Source: Gallionella capsiferriformans ES-2
GTDB lineage: Bacteria; Pseudomonadota; Gammaproteobacteria; Burkholderiales; Gallionellaceae
Reading direction: 5' to 3'
Length of the DNA stretch: 64,000 nt
Assembly: GCF_000145255.1 (NCBI RefSeq)
Contig: NC_014394.1
Coordinates: forward strand, 372,001 to 436,000
In this document: positions 41,126-50,361 of the stretch, piece by piece
Position numbering within the stretch: the stretch's first letter is position 1
How the letters are laid out: the number at the start of each line of letters is the position of its first letter
Notes under the pieces: generated by a model
What the model was told of the DNA's origin: nothing
The model's database searches: none
What the model saw: only the letters and a program-made list of their open reading frames with translations
Program-made: the position numbers and the translations under genes

Positions 41126-41231
41126 CCGTCAGTTTCCTGTAAGTTGGCTGCGTGCGGCTAAGGGGCGTTTTATGAGACAATACGCGATCAATCAGGTGCT
41201 GTTGGCACTTAGAATTTATTAGGGCGGAAAG

Positions 41232-42194
41232 TTGGAAAACTTTAATCAATTGCTGGCGGCCGACATGGCCTCAGTCGATCAGGTCATACGCAATAAATTG
41301 CACTCGGAAGTGGTGCTGGTGAATCAGGTTGCCGAATATATCGTCAATAGCGGCGGTAAACGTCTGCGCCCTGCGCTGGTGGTGCTGTCTGCACACGCGT
41401 TTAATTACACTGGCGAGCATCATCACGAACTGGCGGCTGTCGTCGAATTTATTCACACAGCGACCCTGCTGCACGACGATGTGGTTGACGAATCGGGATT
41501 GCGGCGCGGTCGCGAAACGGCCAATGCGCTGTTTGGCAATGCCGCATCCGTGCTGGTTGGCGATTTTCTGTATTCGCGCGCGTTTCAGATGATGGTTGAA
41601 GTAGGCTCGATGCGCGTCATGCAGACGCTGGCCGATGCGACCAATGTGATCGCAGAAGGCGAGGTGTTGCAGTTGCTCAATTGCAATGACGCCGATGTGG
41701 ATGCCGAGAATTATATGCGCGTGATCCACTACAAAACCGCGAAACTGTTCGAAGCGGCGATGCGTCTGGGTGCGATCCTTGCCAAAACCTCAAGCGAGGA
41801 TGAAGCGGCTGCCGCCACCTACGGCATGCATCTGGGTACGGCGTTCCAGTTGATCGATGATGTGCTCGATTATTCAGCCGACGAAGCGGCCACTGGCAAG
41901 CATCTGGGCGATGACCTGGCTGAAGGCAAGCCGACCTTGCCGCTGATTTATGCGATGCAACACGGTACCGCTCAGCAGGCTGCCGTGGTGCGCAGTGCGA
42001 TTGAAGAGGGTGACGTGGGGAAATTCGCCGACGTGCTTAAAATCATACACGATACCGGCGCGCTCGATTTTACGAGGCTGCAAGCGATGCGCGAGGTCGA
42101 ATTAGCCTGCGCGGCCATTAAAGGTCTGCCGGCTTCGAAATACAAAACCTGCCTGATGGAGTTGGCGCACTTCGCTGCCACGCGCCAGCACTAA
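41232..42194 (+). CDS. ispB: Polyprenyl (octaprenyl) diphosphate synthase IspB
   Basis: Makes the side chain of ubiquinone by condensing isopentenyl diphosphate onto a shorter prenyl diphosphate. The first aspartate-rich motif is D82-D-V-V-D86, and the second is IDDVLDYSAD. The 320-aa alignment with E. coli IspB runs from residue 1, which supports the TTG start at 41232 (AGGGCGGAAAG upstream) over the internal ATG at 41265. Chain length is inferred. Confidence 0.94.
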   Translation: MENFNQLLAADMASVDQVIRNKLHSEVVLVNQVAEYIVNSGGKRLRPALVVLSAHAFNYTGEHHHELAAVVEFIHTATLLHDDVVDESGLRRGRETANALFGNAASVLVGDFLYSRAFQMMVEVGSMRVMQTLADATNVIAEGEVLQLLNCNDADVDAENYMRVIHYKTAKLFEAAMRLGAILAKTSSEDEAAAATYGMHLGTAFQLIDDVLDYSADEAATGKHLGDDLAEGKPTLPLIYAMQHGTAQQAAVVRSAIEEGDVGKFADVLKIIHDTGALDFTRLQAMREVELACAAIKGLPASKYKTCLMELAHFAATRQH

Positions 42195-42239
42195 TTCACC
42201 CGCATCCTTGCCGGAGCGGGTCGTTGCAACGGAGTACAC

Positions 42240-42449
42240 ATGAGTCGTCTGCTATTTCTGTTCGCTATTGTTGCAGTGATTTATCTGCTGTTTAAATCTG
42301 TCCGTAAAAATCTACCTTCGCAAGCACCTAAACCCGCTGAGGACATGGTGCGCTGTGCGTATTGCGGCGTTCATCTGCCGGCCGGTGAGAGCGTGAGTGC
42401 GGGGGACGCGCACTTTTGTTGTGCCGCTCACCGCGATGCCCAAGGCTAG
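42240..42449 (+). CDS. PP0621-like small zinc-ribbon membrane protein
   Basis: A 69-aa protein with one N-terminal membrane helix (about 3-19) and a Cys/His cluster: CAYCG (Cys39, Cys42) and HFCCAAH near the end. This fits a membrane-tethered treble-clef or zinc ribbon. It is conserved next to pilS in several proteobacteria; function is unknown. The ribosome binding site is CGGAG. Confidence 0.85.
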   Translation: MSRLLFLFAIVAVIYLLFKSVRKNLPSQAPKPAEDMVRCAYCGVHLPAGESVSAGDAHFCCAAHRDAQG

Positions 42450-42451
42450 TT

Positions 42452-44056
42452 GTGCTGCCGGTCACTAATGACGAGATTCCCGCCGATTTTTGGCGTTCAC
42501 TTTATTATTTCAATCTCTACCGCTTAGCCTTAGTCGGCTTCATCCTGTTTATCGCGATCGCCTTCGAGGCTGAGCGCCTGTTCGGCACCAGCAAAGGGCA
42601 CCTGTTTCTGCTGACGGGCTGGGTGTACGCGGTTGTCGTGACGCTGTCGTTTATCCCAATGCGGATGCGCTGGTTTAAATTTTCATGGCAACTGGCGTGG
42701 CAGGTCTGCAGCGATATCGTCGTACTGACAGTGTTATCTCATGCGAGCGGCGGGATACAGAGCAGTGTGGGTTTGCTGCTGATGGTATCGATGGCGGTGG
42801 CCGGTATTATCAGTCGCGGAAAAATAACCCTGTTCTTTGCATCGCTTGCCAGCATCGCCGCGTTGCTGGAACACGCCTTTGCCGTTCTTTACGATGATGC
42901 GCCGGTCACGCAATATGTTCAGGTGGGCTTGCTGTGTGTGTCCTATTTCGCGGTGGCGGGGTTGGCGCACAAGCTGGCCCAGTATGCGCTGGACAATCAG
43001 AAGCTGGCGCAGCGCCGGGGTCGTGATTTGATCGGGATGGCCGAGGCGAACCGTCTGGTGATGCGCGACATGCAAGACGGCGTGCTGGTGGTCGATGAGC
43101 ATGACAGAATCGTGCAGATGAACCCGAGCGCGGCGCGTCTGCTCTACAACACGGAAGCGGCTGACAGCATGCTCTCCGAGAGTTTTCCGCTTTTATATCA
43201 GCAGTATGTGCAATGGAAGCACAATACCATGAATGCCCGTATCACCTTGCAGCTGGATGGCGGCTTGCAGGCCAGATTGCGCTTTGTCGGAGTAGAACGC
43301 GATGCGGCGCAGGGTGCGGTAATCTTTCTGGAAGATATGCAGCATGCTCAGGCCGAGGCTCAGCAGATTAAGCTTGCGGCATTGGGGCGACTGACGGCCA
43401 ATCTGGCGCATGAAGTGCGTAATCCGTTGTCGGCCATCAGTTATGCGACCGAGTTGCTGCAGGAGGAATCGGGCGATACGCGGCAGGCGCGTCTGTTGCA
43501 GCTGATTCGGGACAATACGCAGCGCATCAACCGGATAGTCGAAGACGTGATGCAGTTGAACCGGCGCGATCGCGCACAGCCGGAAACATTTGATCTGGCG
43601 GTGTTGTTGCCTGTGTTTGTCGAAGAGTTTAATCAGGCCGAGCGCGTGGGGAAGGATGTGCTGCACTTGCAGGCGGAGGGAGGCAGTATGGTGACGTTCG
43701 ACCGGGGGCATTTTCGGCAGGTGCTATGGAATTTGTGCCGCAATGCCTTGCATTACGGACATCAATTGCCGGGCAGTCTCGTGTTGACGACCGGATTGGA
43801 TCGGGGGCGTGTGCTGCTCGATGTGCTGGATGACGGGCCGGGGGTCTCGGTAGCGCATCAATCCCGTCTGTTTGAACCTTTTTTTACCACTGCGGAGCAG
43901 GGGACGGGGCTGGGTTTGTACATTGCGCGTGAGTTGTGCGAGGCGAATGGCGCCTGGCTGGAATACCACGATAGGTTCTCGGAACCGGGCGCGTGCTTTC
44001 GAATTACCTTCGGCGAGAGAAGATTGGGGAAACGACCGGTGAATGAACATGGCTGA
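42452..44056 (+). CDS. pilS: Sensor histidine kinase PilS
   Basis: Membrane kinase of the PilS-PilR system that controls type IV pilin transcription. The roughly 534-aa product has six N-terminal hydrophobic segments (to about residue 180), a PAS-like domain (MRDMQDGVLVVDEHDRIVQMNPSAARLL), a HisKA domain with His320 in NLAHEVRNPLSAISY, and an HATPase with DDGPGVS and GTGLGLYIA. A GTG start at 42452 is proposed, just after the preceding stop; an open frame upstream overlaps that gene. It overlaps pilR by 14 bp. Confidence 0.93.
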   Translation: MLPVTNDEIPADFWRSLYYFNLYRLALVGFILFIAIAFEAERLFGTSKGHLFLLTGWVYAVVVTLSFIPMRMRWFKFSWQLAWQVCSDIVVLTVLSHASGGIQSSVGLLLMVSMAVAGIISRGKITLFFASLASIAALLEHAFAVLYDDAPVTQYVQVGLLCVSYFAVAGLAHKLAQYALDNQKLAQRRGRDLIGMAEANRLVMRDMQDGVLVVDEHDRIVQMNPSAARLLYNTEAADSMLSESFPLLYQQYVQWKHNTMNARITLQLDGGLQARLRFVGVERDAAQGAVIFLEDMQHAQAEAQQIKLAALGRLTANLAHEVRNPLSAISYATELLQEESGDTRQARLLQLIRDNTQRINRIVEDVMQLNRRDRAQPETFDLAVLLPVFVEEFNQAERVGKDVLHLQAEGGSMVTFDRGHFRQVLWNLCRNALHYGHQLPGSLVLTTGLDRGRVLLDVLDDGPGVSVAHQSRLFEPFFTTAEQGTGLGLYIARELCEANGAWLEYHDRFSEPGACFRITFGERRLGKRPVNEHG

Positions 44057-45437
44057 TAAAACAAAACGCGAATTTCAGTCGGGCTCAGTCAAGGGGGCCG
44101 CACTGCAGCAATCGGTGCTTTTGGTCGATGACGAGCCTGATATTCTGGAATTGCTGGAAATGACCCTGCTTAAAATGGGGTTGGTGGTGGATAAGGCCGC
44201 TTGCGTGCAGGAAGCGCTCGCCAAGCTGGCCGCCAATCGATATGACTTGTGTTTGACGGACATGCGTATGCCCGATGGGGACGGTCTCGAAGTGGTCAAA
44301 TACATCGCCGCTCACAGTCTCGATGTGCCGGTTGCGGTGATTACTGCGCATGGCAATATGGAAAATGCGATCACGGTACTCAAGGCCGGTGCCTTTGATT
44401 ATCTCGCCAAGCCGCTGTCGCTCGAACAATTGCGCACGCTGGTGAAATCGGCCCTCAGCATGCCGCAGCCCAGTCCTTCCGCCGATAAGCTCTTGCTGGG
44501 TAACGCGCCGGCCATGCAGAAAGTGCGTGATTTGATCGAGCGCGTCGCGCGTAGTCAGGCGCCGGTATATATCAGCGGGGAGTCGGGGAGCGGCAAGGAA
44601 CTCGCTGCGCGCCTGATCGTGCAGAGTGGTCCGCGCAGTGATCAGCCGGTGATCGCGGTCAACTGCGGCGCGATTCCCGAAAACTTGATGGAGAGTGAAT
44701 TTTTCGGTTATAAAAAAGGCGCTTTTACCGGCGCTGATAAAGATCGTGACGGATTTTTTCAGGCGGCGAACGGCGGCACGTTATTTCTGGATGAGGTTGC
44801 GGATTTACCTTTGACGATGCAGGTCAAACTGCTGCGTGTGATACAGGAAAAGCGCGTCAGAAAAGTAGGTTCAACGACGGAAGAGCCGGTGGATGTGCGT
44901 CTGATCAGTGCGACGCACAAAGATCTGGCCGAGCGTGTCAAGTCGGGCCAGTTCCGTCAGGATTTATATTATCGTTTGAACGTGATTCCGATCCAGATGC
45001 CCAGCTTGCGCGAATTGCGTGAGGATATCGCTCAAATCGCTCAGCAGGTGCTCAACCGCCTGCGCGCAGGGGTGCCAACACGCTTCTCGGATGAGGCGTT
45101 GCGCGTGCTGCAGCAGTATGACTTTCCCGGGAATGTCCGTGAGCTGGAAAACATCATCGAGCGCGCCCTGGCGCTGTGTTCGGAGGGCGTGATCGCGGCT
45201 GAGGATCTGTGTCTGAGTCCGGTAGAGCAAGCTGAGGTGGGAGAGCGGACCGACAAGTATCCGCTGCCCGCCTATCTTGACCGGGTTGAAAAAGAGGCGC
45301 TGATGGAGGCGCTACAGCAGACGAATTTTAATCGAACCGCTGCCGCGAAACTGATCGGACTGACGTTTAGAACCATGCGCTATCGTATGGAGCGACTGGG
45401 CATCAAGAGCCCGGCGGGGGCGGATGATGCGGATTGA
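44043..45437 (+). CDS. pilR: Sigma-54-dependent response regulator PilR
   Basis: NtrC-type activator of 464 aa. The receiver domain carries phospho-acceptor Asp73 in LCLTDMRMPDGDG. The AAA+ domain has Walker A GESGSGKE near 179-186 and GAFTGA, the sigma-54 contact loop, near 226. A Fis-type helix-turn-helix (FNRTAAAKLIGLTFRTMRYRMERLGI) ends the protein. It implies RpoN-dependent pilA elsewhere. A second ATG lies two codons in (44049). Confidence 0.96.
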   Translation: MNMADKTKREFQSGSVKGAALQQSVLLVDDEPDILELLEMTLLKMGLVVDKAACVQEALAKLAANRYDLCLTDMRMPDGDGLEVVKYIAAHSLDVPVAVITAHGNMENAITVLKAGAFDYLAKPLSLEQLRTLVKSALSMPQPSPSADKLLLGNAPAMQKVRDLIERVARSQAPVYISGESGSGKELAARLIVQSGPRSDQPVIAVNCGAIPENLMESEFFGYKKGAFTGADKDRDGFFQAANGGTLFLDEVADLPLTMQVKLLRVIQEKRVRKVGSTTEEPVDVRLISATHKDLAERVKSGQFRQDLYYRLNVIPIQMPSLRELREDIAQIAQQVLNRLRAGVPTRFSDEALRVLQQYDFPGNVRELENIIERALALCSEGVIAAEDLCLSPVEQAEVGERTDKYPLPAYLDRVEKEALMEALQQTNFNRTAAAKLIGLTFRTMRYRMERLGIKSPAGADDAD

Positions 45438-45966
45438 CCAGGCCGGCTGGGCGGGTGGGTGCGAGCATCTGCACTCACCTAATTTCGACGACCGTGCAGC
45501 AGGTCCTATTGAGTTGCTGGTGATCCACAATATCAGTCTGCCGCCCGATGAATTCGGCGGTGAAGGCGTGCAGCAGCTCTTCACCAACACGCTGGACCGT
45601 CGCGCGCATCCTTATTACCAGACGATACCGGAAGGGCGTGTGTCATCGCATTTTTACATTCGCCGCGACGGGCATCTCATACAATTCGTTTCATGTCTGC
45701 AACGCGCATGGCATGCGGGCTTGTCTTCATGGCAGGGCAAGACGCGCTGCAATGATTTTGCAGTCGGCATAGAGCTCGAAGGCAGCGACAATGTGCCCTT
45801 TACCGATGCGCAGTATGCGGCGCTTCATGAGCTGACCCTTGCGCTGCGCATGGCCTTGCCGATACGCGGAATTGCCGGACACAGCCATATTGCGCCTGTT
45901 CGCAAAACCGATCCGGGGCCGTTTTTCGACTGGCAGCGTTATCTTGCGCCACTCGCTTTGAAGTAA
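45424..45966 (+). CDS. ampD: 1,6-anhydro-N-acetylmuramyl-L-alanine amidase AmpD
   Basis: Cytoplasmic Zn amidase of 180 aa that releases stem peptide from anhydro-muropeptides. Zn-site residues are His35 in LLVIHNISLPP and His/Asp in GHSHIAPVRKTDPGPFFDW. The conserved tail contains the AmpD-specific DPGPFFDW. It overlaps pilR by 14 bp and so probably shares its transcript. With AnmK it completes two steps of muropeptide recycling. Confidence 0.95.
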   Translation: MMRIDQAGWAGGCEHLHSPNFDDRAAGPIELLVIHNISLPPDEFGGEGVQQLFTNTLDRRAHPYYQTIPEGRVSSHFYIRRDGHLIQFVSCLQRAWHAGLSSWQGKTRCNDFAVGIELEGSDNVPFTDAQYAALHELTLALRMALPIRGIAGHSHIAPVRKTDPGPFFDWQRYLAPLALK

Positions 45967-46006
45967 CTTCCTCAATACGCTCTGCAGATAGTTGATTCGC
46001 TGATAT

Positions 46007-46025
46007 AAATCGGAATGCCGATTTT
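46007..46025 (+). terminator. Probable terminator after ampD
   Basis: A 7-bp stem AAATCGG/CCGATTT with an AATG loop, leading into TTTT (46022-46025). It separates pilSR-ampD from the nrd promoter. Confidence 0.6.
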
Positions 46026-46042
46026 AATCGGATTGTTTTTGC

Positions 46043-46070
46043 TTGCAAAATTTTCTGGTAACACTACAAT
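46043..46070 (+). promoter_or_regulatory. Promoter of nrdAB
   Basis: TTGCAA (46043-46048), a 16-bp spacer and TACAAT (46065-46070). The -10 lies inside the upstream NrdR box, so repressor binding would block polymerase. Confidence 0.7.
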
Positions 46071-46107
46071 CAGCGTCAATCGCTAAAAAAAATACTATAT
46101 ATAGTGG
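46061..46107. promoter_or_regulatory. Pair of NrdR boxes upstream of nrdAB
   Basis: Box 2 (46092-46107) contains the perfect palindrome ACTATATATAGT and matches the NrdR consensus acaCwAtATaTwGtgt at 14 of 16 positions. Box 1 (46061-46076) matches at 11 of 16. They are 31 bp apart start to start, the three-turn spacing known for NrdR, and they bracket the predicted transcription start. This predicts repression of nrdAB by NrdR when dATP is high. Confidence 0.85.
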
Positions 46108-46147
46108 TTTTCGAATTTACCAGATCAGTTAATACTAAGGGATGCTC

Positions 46148-48982
46148 ATGACAAACGCTGCTAGCGCTCCAACCTCTTTGTCGTCCGCCGCGGGCGATAA
46201 AGAGGCAAACAGCTCGTTCGATTTATACAAGGTTGTCCGTCGCAACGGTTCGGTCGTCGTGTTTGAACCTGCGAAAATTTCAGTGGCACTGACCAAGGCC
46301 TTTATCGCCGTCAGCGGCGGGCCGGCTGCCGCGTCCGCACGCGTTCGCGAACTGGTCGACCAACTCACCCAAGGCGTAGTCATCGCGCTGATGAGACGTC
46401 AGCCGCACGGTGGCACGCTGCATATCGAAGATATTCAGGATCAGGTCGAACTGGGACTGATGCGCTCCGGCGAACACGATGTTGCGCGTGCTTACGTTTT
46501 GTATCGCGAAGAGCATTCCCGTTCGCGTGCGCAGACTCAGGTTCAGCAGCCAGCCCACGTCATCAACGTCACGGGCAAAGACGGCGTCGTGCAGCCGCTG
46601 GATTTAGCGCGTTTGTCGGTGCTGGTTCAATCGGCCTGCGAAGGTCTGGGTGAGGTGGTTGATGCGGAGTTGGTGCTGCAAGTCGCTTTGAAGGATATGT
46701 ACGATGGCGTGCCGCTGCATGAAGTGCACAAATGCCTGATTTTGTCAGCGCGTTCGATGATCGAAAAAGAGCCGGCTTACAATTTCGTCACAGCGCGTCT
46801 GCTGTTGAACAATATCTGCAGTGAAGTGCTGGGCGAAGATGTGGCCCCTGCGGACATGGCGACACGCTATGCGGACTATTTCCCGAAATTCATCAAGCGC
46901 GGGATTGCCGCTGAATTGCTTGATGAAAAACTGGCCGGTTTCGACCTGCCGCGACTGGCAGCAGAGCTCGATGCCTCGCGCGATCTGCAGTTCGGTTATC
47001 TGGGGCTGCAAACGTTGTATGACCGTTATTTCCTGCACATCGGCGGTACGCGTATCGAAGCGCCTCAGGTGTTCTTTATGCGTGTGGCGATGGGGCTGGC
47101 GCTGAACGAGATCGACCGCGAAGCGCGTGCGATTGAGTTCTATCGTCTGCTGTCAGGTTTCGACTTCATGTGCTCGACGCCGACGCTGTTTAACTCCGGT
47201 TCGCGCCGCTCGCAGCTCTCTTCCTGCTATCTGTCGACCGTGGAAGACAATCTGGAAGGTATTTACGACGCCATCAAAGACAATGCGCTGCTGGCCAAGT
47301 TCGCCGGTGGTCTGGGCAACGACTGGACGCCCGTGCGCGCCCTCGGTGCGCATATCAAGGGTACTAACGGCGAGTCGCAAGGTGTGGTGCCGTTCCTCAA
47401 AGTTGTCAACGATACGGCGGTTGCGGTCAATCAGGGTGGCAAGCGCAAGGGCGCGGTATGCGCCTATCTGGAAACATGGCATCTGGACATCGAAGAGTTT
47501 CTCGATCTGCGCAAGAACACCGGCGACGACCGTCGTCGTACGCACGACATGAATACCTCGAACTGGATTCCCGACCTGTTCATGAAACGTGTAATGGAAG
47601 GCGGCAACTGGACGCTGTTCTCGCCGTCGGACGTGAAGGATCTGCATGATCTGTTCGGTATCGATTTCGAAATCGCCTACACCGCGTATGAAGAAAAAGC
47701 GGCTGCCGGACAAATCAAACTCTACAAGACGGTTCAGGCCGCGAGCCTGTGGCGCAAGATGTTGACCATGCTGTTTGAAACCGGCCATCCGTGGATCACT
47801 TTCAAGGATCCTTGCAACATCCGTTCGCCTCAGCAGCATGTGGGCGTGGTTCACAGCTCGAATCTGTGTACCGAAATCACGCTGAACACCAACGCGGATG
47901 AAATCGCCGTATGCAATCTGGGCTCAGTGAATCTGCCCGCCCATCTGTATCCTGAAGGACACGATCTGGCAGGTCAGATCGATCACGCCAAGCTGCGCCG
48001 CACCATCAACACCGCGATGCGCATGCTGGATAACGTGATCGACATCAACTACTACGCGGTCGCTAAAGCGCGCAATTCCAACCTGAAGCACCGTCCGGTC
48101 GGGATGGGGATCATGGGGTTCCAAGACTGTCTGCATCAGTTGCGTCTACCTTATTCCTCAATGGAAGCGGTTGAATTTGCTGACCGTTCGATGGAAGCGG
48201 TGTGCTATTACGCCTACTGGGCATCGACCGAATTGGCCGAAGAGCGCGGTCGTTACGCCTCCTATAAGGGCAGCTTGTGGGATTGCGGCATCCTGCCGCA
48301 GGACACCCTCGATCTGTTAAGAGAAGAGCGCGGCGGATACGTCGAAGTGGATACCTCGGTTAGCATGGACTGGGACGCGTTGCGCGCCCGCATCGGTCAA
48401 TACGGCATGCGCAATTCGAATTGTGTGGCGATTGCGCCGACGGCGACGATTTCCAACATCATCGGCGTGTCGGCCTGTATCGAGCCTACCTATCAGAATC
48501 TTTTCGTTAAATCGAATCTGTCCGGTGAATTTACCGTGATCAACGACCATCTGGTCGCAGAGTTGAAACGACTGGGGCTCTGGGACGAAGTGATGATTTC
48601 CGATCTGAAATACTTCGACGGCAGTTTGGCCAAGATCGACCGCATCCCGGCCGAATTACGCAGCCTGTATGCCACGGCCTTCGAAGTGGAGCCTTCCTGG
48701 TTGATTGAAGCCGCATCGCGCCGTCAGAAATGGATCGATCAGGCACAATCCTTGAATATCTACATGGCGGGCGTGTCCGGTCGTAAGCTGGATGACACTT
48801 ACAAACTGGCCTGGGTGCGCGGTTTGAAGACGACGTATTATCTGCGCACGCTGGGTGCGACCTCGGCTGAGAAATCAACCGGACGTGCCGGTGCACTGAA
48901 TGCGGTGTCGGTCGGCGATGCGCCGGCGGAGACAACGCAATTTTGCTCGATTGATAACCCTGAGTGCGAGGCTTGCCAATAA
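46148..48982 (+). CDS. nrdA: Class Ia ribonucleotide reductase, alpha subunit NrdA
   Basis: Reduces ribonucleoside diphosphates to deoxy forms; 944 aa from 46148. An N-terminal ATP-cone ([25 protein letters not shown]) provides dATP feedback. Active-site regions include [18 protein letters not shown] and the redox-active C-terminal Cys pair in NPECEACQ. The ATG at 46148 has AAGGG at a spacing of 6; the ATG at 46142 directly abuts that Shine-Dalgarno and is less likely. The stop overlaps nrdB (TAATG). Confidence 0.96.
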   Translation: MTNAASAPTSLSSAAGDKEANSSFDLYKVVRRNGSVVVFEPAKISVALTKAFIAVSGGPAAASARVRELVDQLTQGVVIALMRRQPHGGTLHIEDIQDQVELGLMRSGEHDVARAYVLYREEHSRSRAQTQVQQPAHVINVTGKDGVVQPLDLARLSVLVQSACEGLGEVVDAELVLQVALKDMYDGVPLHEVHKCLILSARSMIEKEPAYNFVTARLLLNNICSEVLGEDVAPADMATRYADYFPKFIKRGIAAELLDEKLAGFDLPRLAAELDASRDLQFGYLGLQTLYDRYFLHIGGTRIEAPQVFFMRVAMGLALNEIDREARAIEFYRLLSGFDFMCSTPTLFNSGSRRSQLSSCYLSTVEDNLEGIYDAIKDNALLAKFAGGLGNDWTPVRALGAHIKGTNGESQGVVPFLKVVNDTAVAVNQGGKRKGAVCAYLETWHLDIEEFLDLRKNTGDDRRRTHDMNTSNWIPDLFMKRVMEGGNWTLFSPSDVKDLHDLFGIDFEIAYTAYEEKAAAGQIKLYKTVQAASLWRKMLTMLFETGHPWITFKDPCNIRSPQQHVGVVHSSNLCTEITLNTNADEIAVCNLGSVNLPAHLYPEGHDLAGQIDHAKLRRTINTAMRMLDNVIDINYYAVAKARNSNLKHRPVGMGIMGFQDCLHQLRLPYSSMEAVEFADRSMEAVCYYAYWASTELAEERGRYASYKGSLWDCGILPQDTLDLLREERGGYVEVDTSVSMDWDALRARIGQYGMRNSNCVAIAPTATISNIIGVSACIEPTYQNLFVKSNLSGEFTVINDHLVAELKRLGLWDEVMISDLKYFDGSLAKIDRIPAELRSLYATAFEVEPSWLIEAASRRQKWIDQAQSLNIYMAGVSGRKLDDTYKLAWVRGLKTTYYLRTLGATSAEKSTGRAGALNAVSVGDAPAETTQFCSIDNPECEACQ

Positions 48983-50079
48983 TGCTGACATTTGACGATG
49001 AAGTTATAACAACGAATCCCGCTGTGGATACACTGAGCTCGTCTGCTGCGACCGATGCCGCATCCGCTCGCATCCGCGTGGAAGACAAGCGCATCATCAA
49101 CTGCAAGGCGGACGTCAACCAGCTCGTGCCGTTCAAATACAAATGGGCATGGGAAAAATACCTGGCCGCTTGTGCCAATCACTGGATGCCGCAAGAAGTG
49201 AACATGACGGCCGACATCGCGCTTTGGAAGAGTGATAAGCTGTCTGACGACGAGCGCCGCCTGATCAAGCGCAATCTGGGCTTTTTTACGACGGCCGACA
49301 GTCTGGCCGCGAACAATATCGTGCTGGGCTCGTACCGTCACATCACCAATCCTGAATGCCGCCAGTTCCTGCTGCGTCAGGCGTTCGAAGAGGCGATCCA
49401 CACCCACGCCTACCAGTACATCGTGGAAAGTCTGGGACTGGATGAGGGCGAAATCTTCAATATGTATCACGAAGTACCGAGCATCCGTAACAAGGATGAA
49501 TTCCTGCTGCCGTATATCGATGTGCTGACTAATCCTGAGTTTAAGACCGGCACGCCGGAAGCGGATCAGGCACTGTTGCGCAGCCTGATCGTGTTCGCCT
49601 GCATCATGGAAGGCCTGTTCTTCTATGTCGGTTTCGTGCAGATTCTGGCTTTAGGTCGCCAGAACAAGATGACCGGGGCTGCGGAGCAATATCAGTACAT
49701 CCTGCGCGATGAATCCATGCATCTGAATTTCGGCGTGGATTTGATCAATCAGATCAAGATGGAAAATCCGCATTTATGGACGGCGGCCTTCCGTGAGGAA
49801 ATTCGCGGCCTGATGCAAAAGGGCGTGGAGTTGGAATACGCCTATGCGGAAGACACCATGCCGCGCGGTATTTTGGGATTGAACGCCACCATGTTCAAGG
49901 AATACCTGCGCTTCATCGCCAACCGCCGCTGCCAGCAAATCGGCGTGGATATTCTGTATCAGGGGGCGACTAATCCGTTCCCGTGGATGTCGGAGATGAT
50001 TGATTTGAAAAAGGAAAAGAACTTCTTCGAATCCCGCGTCACCGAATATCAGACCGGCGGCACACTGAGCTGGGATTAA
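48982..50079 (+). CDS. nrdB: Class Ia ribonucleotide reductase, beta subunit NrdB
   Basis: Diiron-tyrosyl radical subunit of 365 aa. [14 protein letters not shown] supplies the Glu, His and radical Tyr in E. coli-like spacing. TADSLAANN gives the Asp ligand, and [11 protein letters not shown] and [10 protein letters not shown] give the remaining Glu/His ligands. The ATG at 48982 overlaps the nrdA stop; a GTG 18 bp upstream was not used. Confidence 0.96.
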   Translation: MLTFDDEVITTNPAVDTLSSSAATDAASARIRVEDKRIINCKADVNQLVPFKYKWAWEKYLAACANHWMPQEVNMTADIALWKSDKLSDDERRLIKRNLGFFTTADSLAANNIVLGSYRHITNPECRQFLLRQAFEEAIHTHAYQYIVESLGLDEGEIFNMYHEVPSIRNKDEFLLPYIDVLTNPEFKTGTPEADQALLRSLIVFACIMEGLFFYVGFVQILALGRQNKMTGAAEQYQYILRDESMHLNFGVDLINQIKMENPHLWTAAFREEIRGLMQKGVELEYAYAEDTMPRGILGLNATMFKEYLRFIANRRCQQIGVDILYQGATNPFPWMSEMIDLKKEKNFFESRVTEYQTGGTLSWD

Positions 50080-50093
50080 CCTGTCACCATAAT

Positions 50094-50118
50094 GGACGCT
50101 CCTGAATCAGGGGCGTCC
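50094..50118 (+). terminator. Hairpin after nrdB
   Basis: A 10-bp stem (GGACGCTCCT/AGGGGCGTCC, one G-T pair) with a 5-base loop, 14 bp after the nrdB stop. Only a TT follows, so termination is probable but not textbook. Confidence 0.6.
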
Positions 50119-50361
50119 TTGCCATAAAAACTGTTACTTTAGGCTTTGCTCCATCGAGATTACTGGCAGCTACCACGGCTACGTGCCAAATACTGACATT
50201 CTAGTGTTGTGCTGAACATGCTGGATTGCTGGACGCATAAAGCAAGAATAATTATTTAAAATCAGATAGTAACTACTGAAAATGACCTTTAATACAGAAT
50301 ACTCCCCTGCATATGTTTGAATAATTCTGTCTACTTAAACGTTGGACCAAGGTGCTATTAG
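50119..50361. other. A+T-rich non-coding junction ending in an integron-type core GTTGGAC
   Basis: There is no gene and no RNA I can recognise. It is visibly richer in A+T than the nrd genes. Near its right end is GTTGGAC (50341-50347), which fits the GTTRRRY recombination core. It would be the 5' boundary of the following cassette, with the crossover between G50341 and T50342. The preceding ACTTAAAC vaguely recalls the left half of an attI simple site. No attC is recognisable to the left. Confidence 0.55.

Noticed and set aside
50119-50340. An attC or attI with integrase upstream of the SEFIR cassette
   Set aside because: No RYYYAAC-stem-GTTRRRY structure and no integrase gene are present; only the right core GTTGGAC is supported.
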